A model generated the notes under the pieces. That model was not told the origin of the DNA and ran no database searches. It saw nothing but the letters and a program-made list of their open reading frames with translations. A stretch of 6,970 bases of DNA from Actinomycetota bacterium (GTDB lineage: Bacteria > Actinomycetota > Actinomycetes > Actinomycetales > Actinomycetaceae). Positions 5,282 through 6,970 of the stretch are shown here, one piece after another. Location of the stretch: positions 1 through 6,970 of the forward strand of contig JAHYYD010000110.1 of assembly GCA_019425105.1 (NCBI GenBank). The letters are read 5' to 3'. Both the position numbers and the translations under genes were made by a program. How positions within the stretch are numbered: position 1 is the first letter of the stretch; each line of letters opens with the position of its first letter.

Positions 5282-6958
5282 GAGAGTCTCACGCACGAGC
5301 TGCGCGACCTTACGACGAAGGATCTTACCCATCTGGTTGCGCGGCAGTTCGGCGATGACGACCAGCTGGCGGGGGAGAGCGTAGTGGGCGATGGTCTTTT
5401 CCGCCCAGGCACGCACTTCCTCAAGAGTCAGTGGTGCACTGCCGTCTTCCATGATGATCGCGGCGGCAACTTCTTCGGTTGCATCGTTCACGGGAACTCC
5501 GACAACGGCGACGTCGGACACCGCCGGATGGGATCGGATCGCTGCCTCGACCTGGGAGGGGTAGACGTTGAAGCCTCCCGATAGAATCAGTTCCTTTTTG
5601 CGGTCAGCCATCGAGATGAAGCCGTCGCTGTTGACCCCGATGTCACCGGTCTTGAACCACCCCTCGGAGGTAAAGACGCGCGCACTCTCCTCGGGTGCGT
5701 CCAGGTATCCATCGAATACCTGCGGGCCGCGCACGATGATCTCGCCGGGCTGCCCGTCCTCAACATCGACCGTGTCGTCCTCGAGAGAGACAAGGCGTAG
5801 CTGCGTCGACGGGAACGGTACGCCAAGGACGCCGTGGCGGCGCTTGTCCGACAGGGGAGCGCCCGTCAGGACAGGTGCGGTTTCCGAAAGGCCATAGCCT
5901 TCGACGATCATGCCACCCGTGGTTTTCTCCCAGTCATCTGCAAGCGTGGTTGATAGAGGCATAGCTCCGGCGACCGCGTATCGGATGGAGGTGATGTCGG
6001 TATTTGTCTTGTGAGCCTGGCGCAGGATGCGCTCGAACATCGGCGGCACGCCCACAAAGAACGTGATGGGACGTCGCTTGTGCGCGTCGAGTGCCATCTG
6101 CGCATCGAACTTCGGCAGCAGCACCTGGGTGGCAGCCTTACGCACCGAGGCGCACAGGAAGAATGTCAGGCCGAAGGCGTGGAAGTAGGGGAGTAGGGAG
6201 AAGAACGTTTCGGCGCCCTCGTGCAGCTTCCACACCCAGAACATGCACTGGTTGACGTTGACTCCGATATTGCGGTGGGTGAGCGGCGCGGACTTTGGCA
6301 CACCGTTGGTGCCCGAGGTGTGCAGGATGACTGCGCGGTCGTCGCCGGTTGGTAGCGGGTGGCTCGGATCAATCGGCGCGGACGAGGCCGTGGCACGGTC
6401 CCAGGAGCGCGTCTGCGCGGGGACGGAACCACGCAACTGATTGCGCGTCTGCCGTGCGCGGGCGACGGGCAGACGAAGAAGCACACGCTGTGACATCGGC
6501 ATACCGTGCGAAATATCGACCGTAAACACCGTGTCGAGAACATCGAGCGGGTAAGCGTCCACACACTTTTCCCACACGATTGCAACCCTGCCGCCGTGGC
6601 GTGCCAGCTGCCCCGCAATCTCCGAGGCCGGAGCCAGCGGATTGTGCTGTGCAGCGACAGCTCCGATACGCATGCACGCGTAGAAAGCAACGAATGCCTG
6701 CGGACAGTTGGGAAGCGCGATGGCCACCGTGTCGCCGGAGCGAACCCCGGCCTCGTGCAAGACTTGCGCGGCCTTGAGCACCTGCTCGCGCACCTGAGCA
6801 TACGTGGTCGTTGCACCAAAGTAATCGAGGGCAATTCGATCGGGATACAGACGCGCCGCATTATCCAAGAGGCTGTAGAGCGACTCGTCCGGCACGGGAA
6901 CCTCGTAAGGGACCGCGTCGTACATGTCGTGGGCTTGCTCGACGATGCTGCGTGTCAT
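5273..6958 (-). CDS. fatty-acid--CoA ligase (AMP-binding, FadD-like)
   Basis: This 561-residue member of the ANL adenylate-forming family probably activates fatty acids to acyl-CoA through an acyl-AMP intermediate, in the cytosol or at the membrane surface. Motifs in order are the ATP-binding loop TSGTNGVPKSAPLTH (214-228), PYFHAFG (257-263), EGYGLSET (353-360), KTGDI with Asp439 (436-440), DRKKELILSGGFNVYP (452-467) and PRNQMGKILRR with catalytic Lys545 (539-549). The wording matches long-chain acyl-CoA synthetases rather than acetyl-CoA synthetases or luciferases, but chain length cannot be read from sequence. The ATP loop has Asn218 where Thr/Ser/Glu is usual and Ser223 where Gly is usual. 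Residues 153-177 form a basic stretch that might contact membrane. The start at 6958 has a strong Shine-Dalgarno 5 nt upstream. The promoter lies outside the window. The gene runs convergent to suf, with 138 nt between the stops. Confidence 0.93.
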   Translation of the reverse strand: MTRSIVEQAHDMYDAVPYEVPVPDESLYSLLDNAARLYPDRIALDYFGATTTYAQVREQVLKAAQVLHEAGVRSGDTVAIALPNCPQAFVAFYACMRIGAVAAQHNPLAPASEIAGQLARHGGRVAIVWEKCVDAYPLDVLDTVFTVDISHGMPMSQRVLLRLPVARARQTRNQLRGSVPAQTRSWDRATASSAPIDPSHPLPTGDDRAVILHTSGTNGVPKSAPLTHRNIGVNVNQCMFWVWKLHEGAETFFSLLPYFHAFGLTFFLCASVRKAATQVLLPKFDAQMALDAHKRRPITFFVGVPPMFERILRQAHKTNTDITSIRYAVAGAMPLSTTLADDWEKTTGGMIVEGYGLSETAPVLTGAPLSDKRRHGVLGVPFPSTQLRLVSLEDDTVDVEDGQPGEIIVRGPQVFDGYLDAPEESARVFTSEGWFKTGDIGVNSDGFISMADRKKELILSGGFNVYPSQVEAAIRSHPAVSDVAVVGVPVNDATEEVAAAIIMEDGSAPLTLEEVRAWAEKTIAHYALPRQLVVIAELPRNQMGKILRRKVAQLVRETLGR

Positions 6959-6963
6959 GACTT

Positions 6964-6969
6964 CCTCCT
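6964..6969 (-). promoter_or_regulatory. strong ribosome binding site of the acyl-CoA ligase gene
   Basis: On the - strand AGGAGG, a full match to the anti-Shine-Dalgarno core, lies 5 nt before the ATG at 6958. It is the strongest such site in the window and supports this start. Only 12 bases upstream of the ATG are visible, so no promoter can be assessed. Confidence 0.85.
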
Positions 6970-6970
6970 G

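Noticed and set aside
5220..5288. Inverted repeat GACTCTC (5220-5226) and GAGAGTC (5282-5288)
   Set aside because: It is only 7 bp with a 55-nt spacer, one arm lies in the ligase coding end, and it is likely to occur by chance.
5207..5584. A 125-codon + strand open frame opposite the ligase C-terminus
   Set aside because: It has no recognisable domain and no Shine-Dalgarno, and overlaps the conserved A8-A10 region of the ligase on the other strand.

Overview
This window holds most of an actinobacterial SUF iron-sulfur cluster assembly operon on the + strand, followed by a convergent fatty-acyl-CoA ligase gene on the - strand. The DNA is GC-rich, and third codon positions favour G/C. The order sufB-sufD-sufC-sufS-sufU-sufT(DUF59), with SufU instead of SufE and IscU, is the arrangement known from Mycobacterium (Rv1461-Rv1466) and other Actinobacteria. 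Protein wording and the short intergenic gaps suggest an Actinomyces/Schaalia-like member of the Actinomycetales. That placement is inference from recall, not from a search.

Layout. Bases 1-936 are the 3' two-thirds of sufB, whose start lies outside the window. Then come sufD (936-2126, TGATG overlap with sufB), sufC (2143-2895), sufS (2901-4178, GTG start), sufU (4213-4689) and a DUF59/SufT-type gene (4700-5134). Gaps between genes are -1, 16, 5, 34 and 10 nt, so one polycistronic transcript is likely. Its promoter, and any sufR-type repressor gene, would lie upstream of base 1. A long GC-rich hairpin at 5150-5181 closes the operon. The acyl-CoA ligase (6958 down to 5273) faces the operon, so the hairpin may terminate from both sides. 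A second small hairpin brackets the ligase stop codon. The ligase start and a strong Shine-Dalgarno sequence lie at the right edge of the window.

How the genes work together. SufS takes sulfur from cysteine as a persulfide on its active-site cysteine. SufU, a zinc protein, accepts it and passes it on. The SufB-SufC-SufD complex, driven by the SufC ATPase, builds the cluster on SufB/SufD. The DUF59 protein is thought to help deliver or mature clusters on target proteins. All catalytic and metal-binding residues that I can place in these proteins are present, so the pathway looks intact. The acyl-CoA ligase belongs to lipid metabolism and has no evident functional link to SUF.

I found no mobile element, CRISPR array, RNA gene, intein or frameshift. 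The region is mostly conventional. The items worth a second look are small: a non-standard ATP-binding loop in the ligase, an exact 23-nt repeat shared by sufB and sufD, a sufS start without a good ribosome binding site, and the two hairpins at the convergent junction. I see no credible sign of a previously undescribed system.
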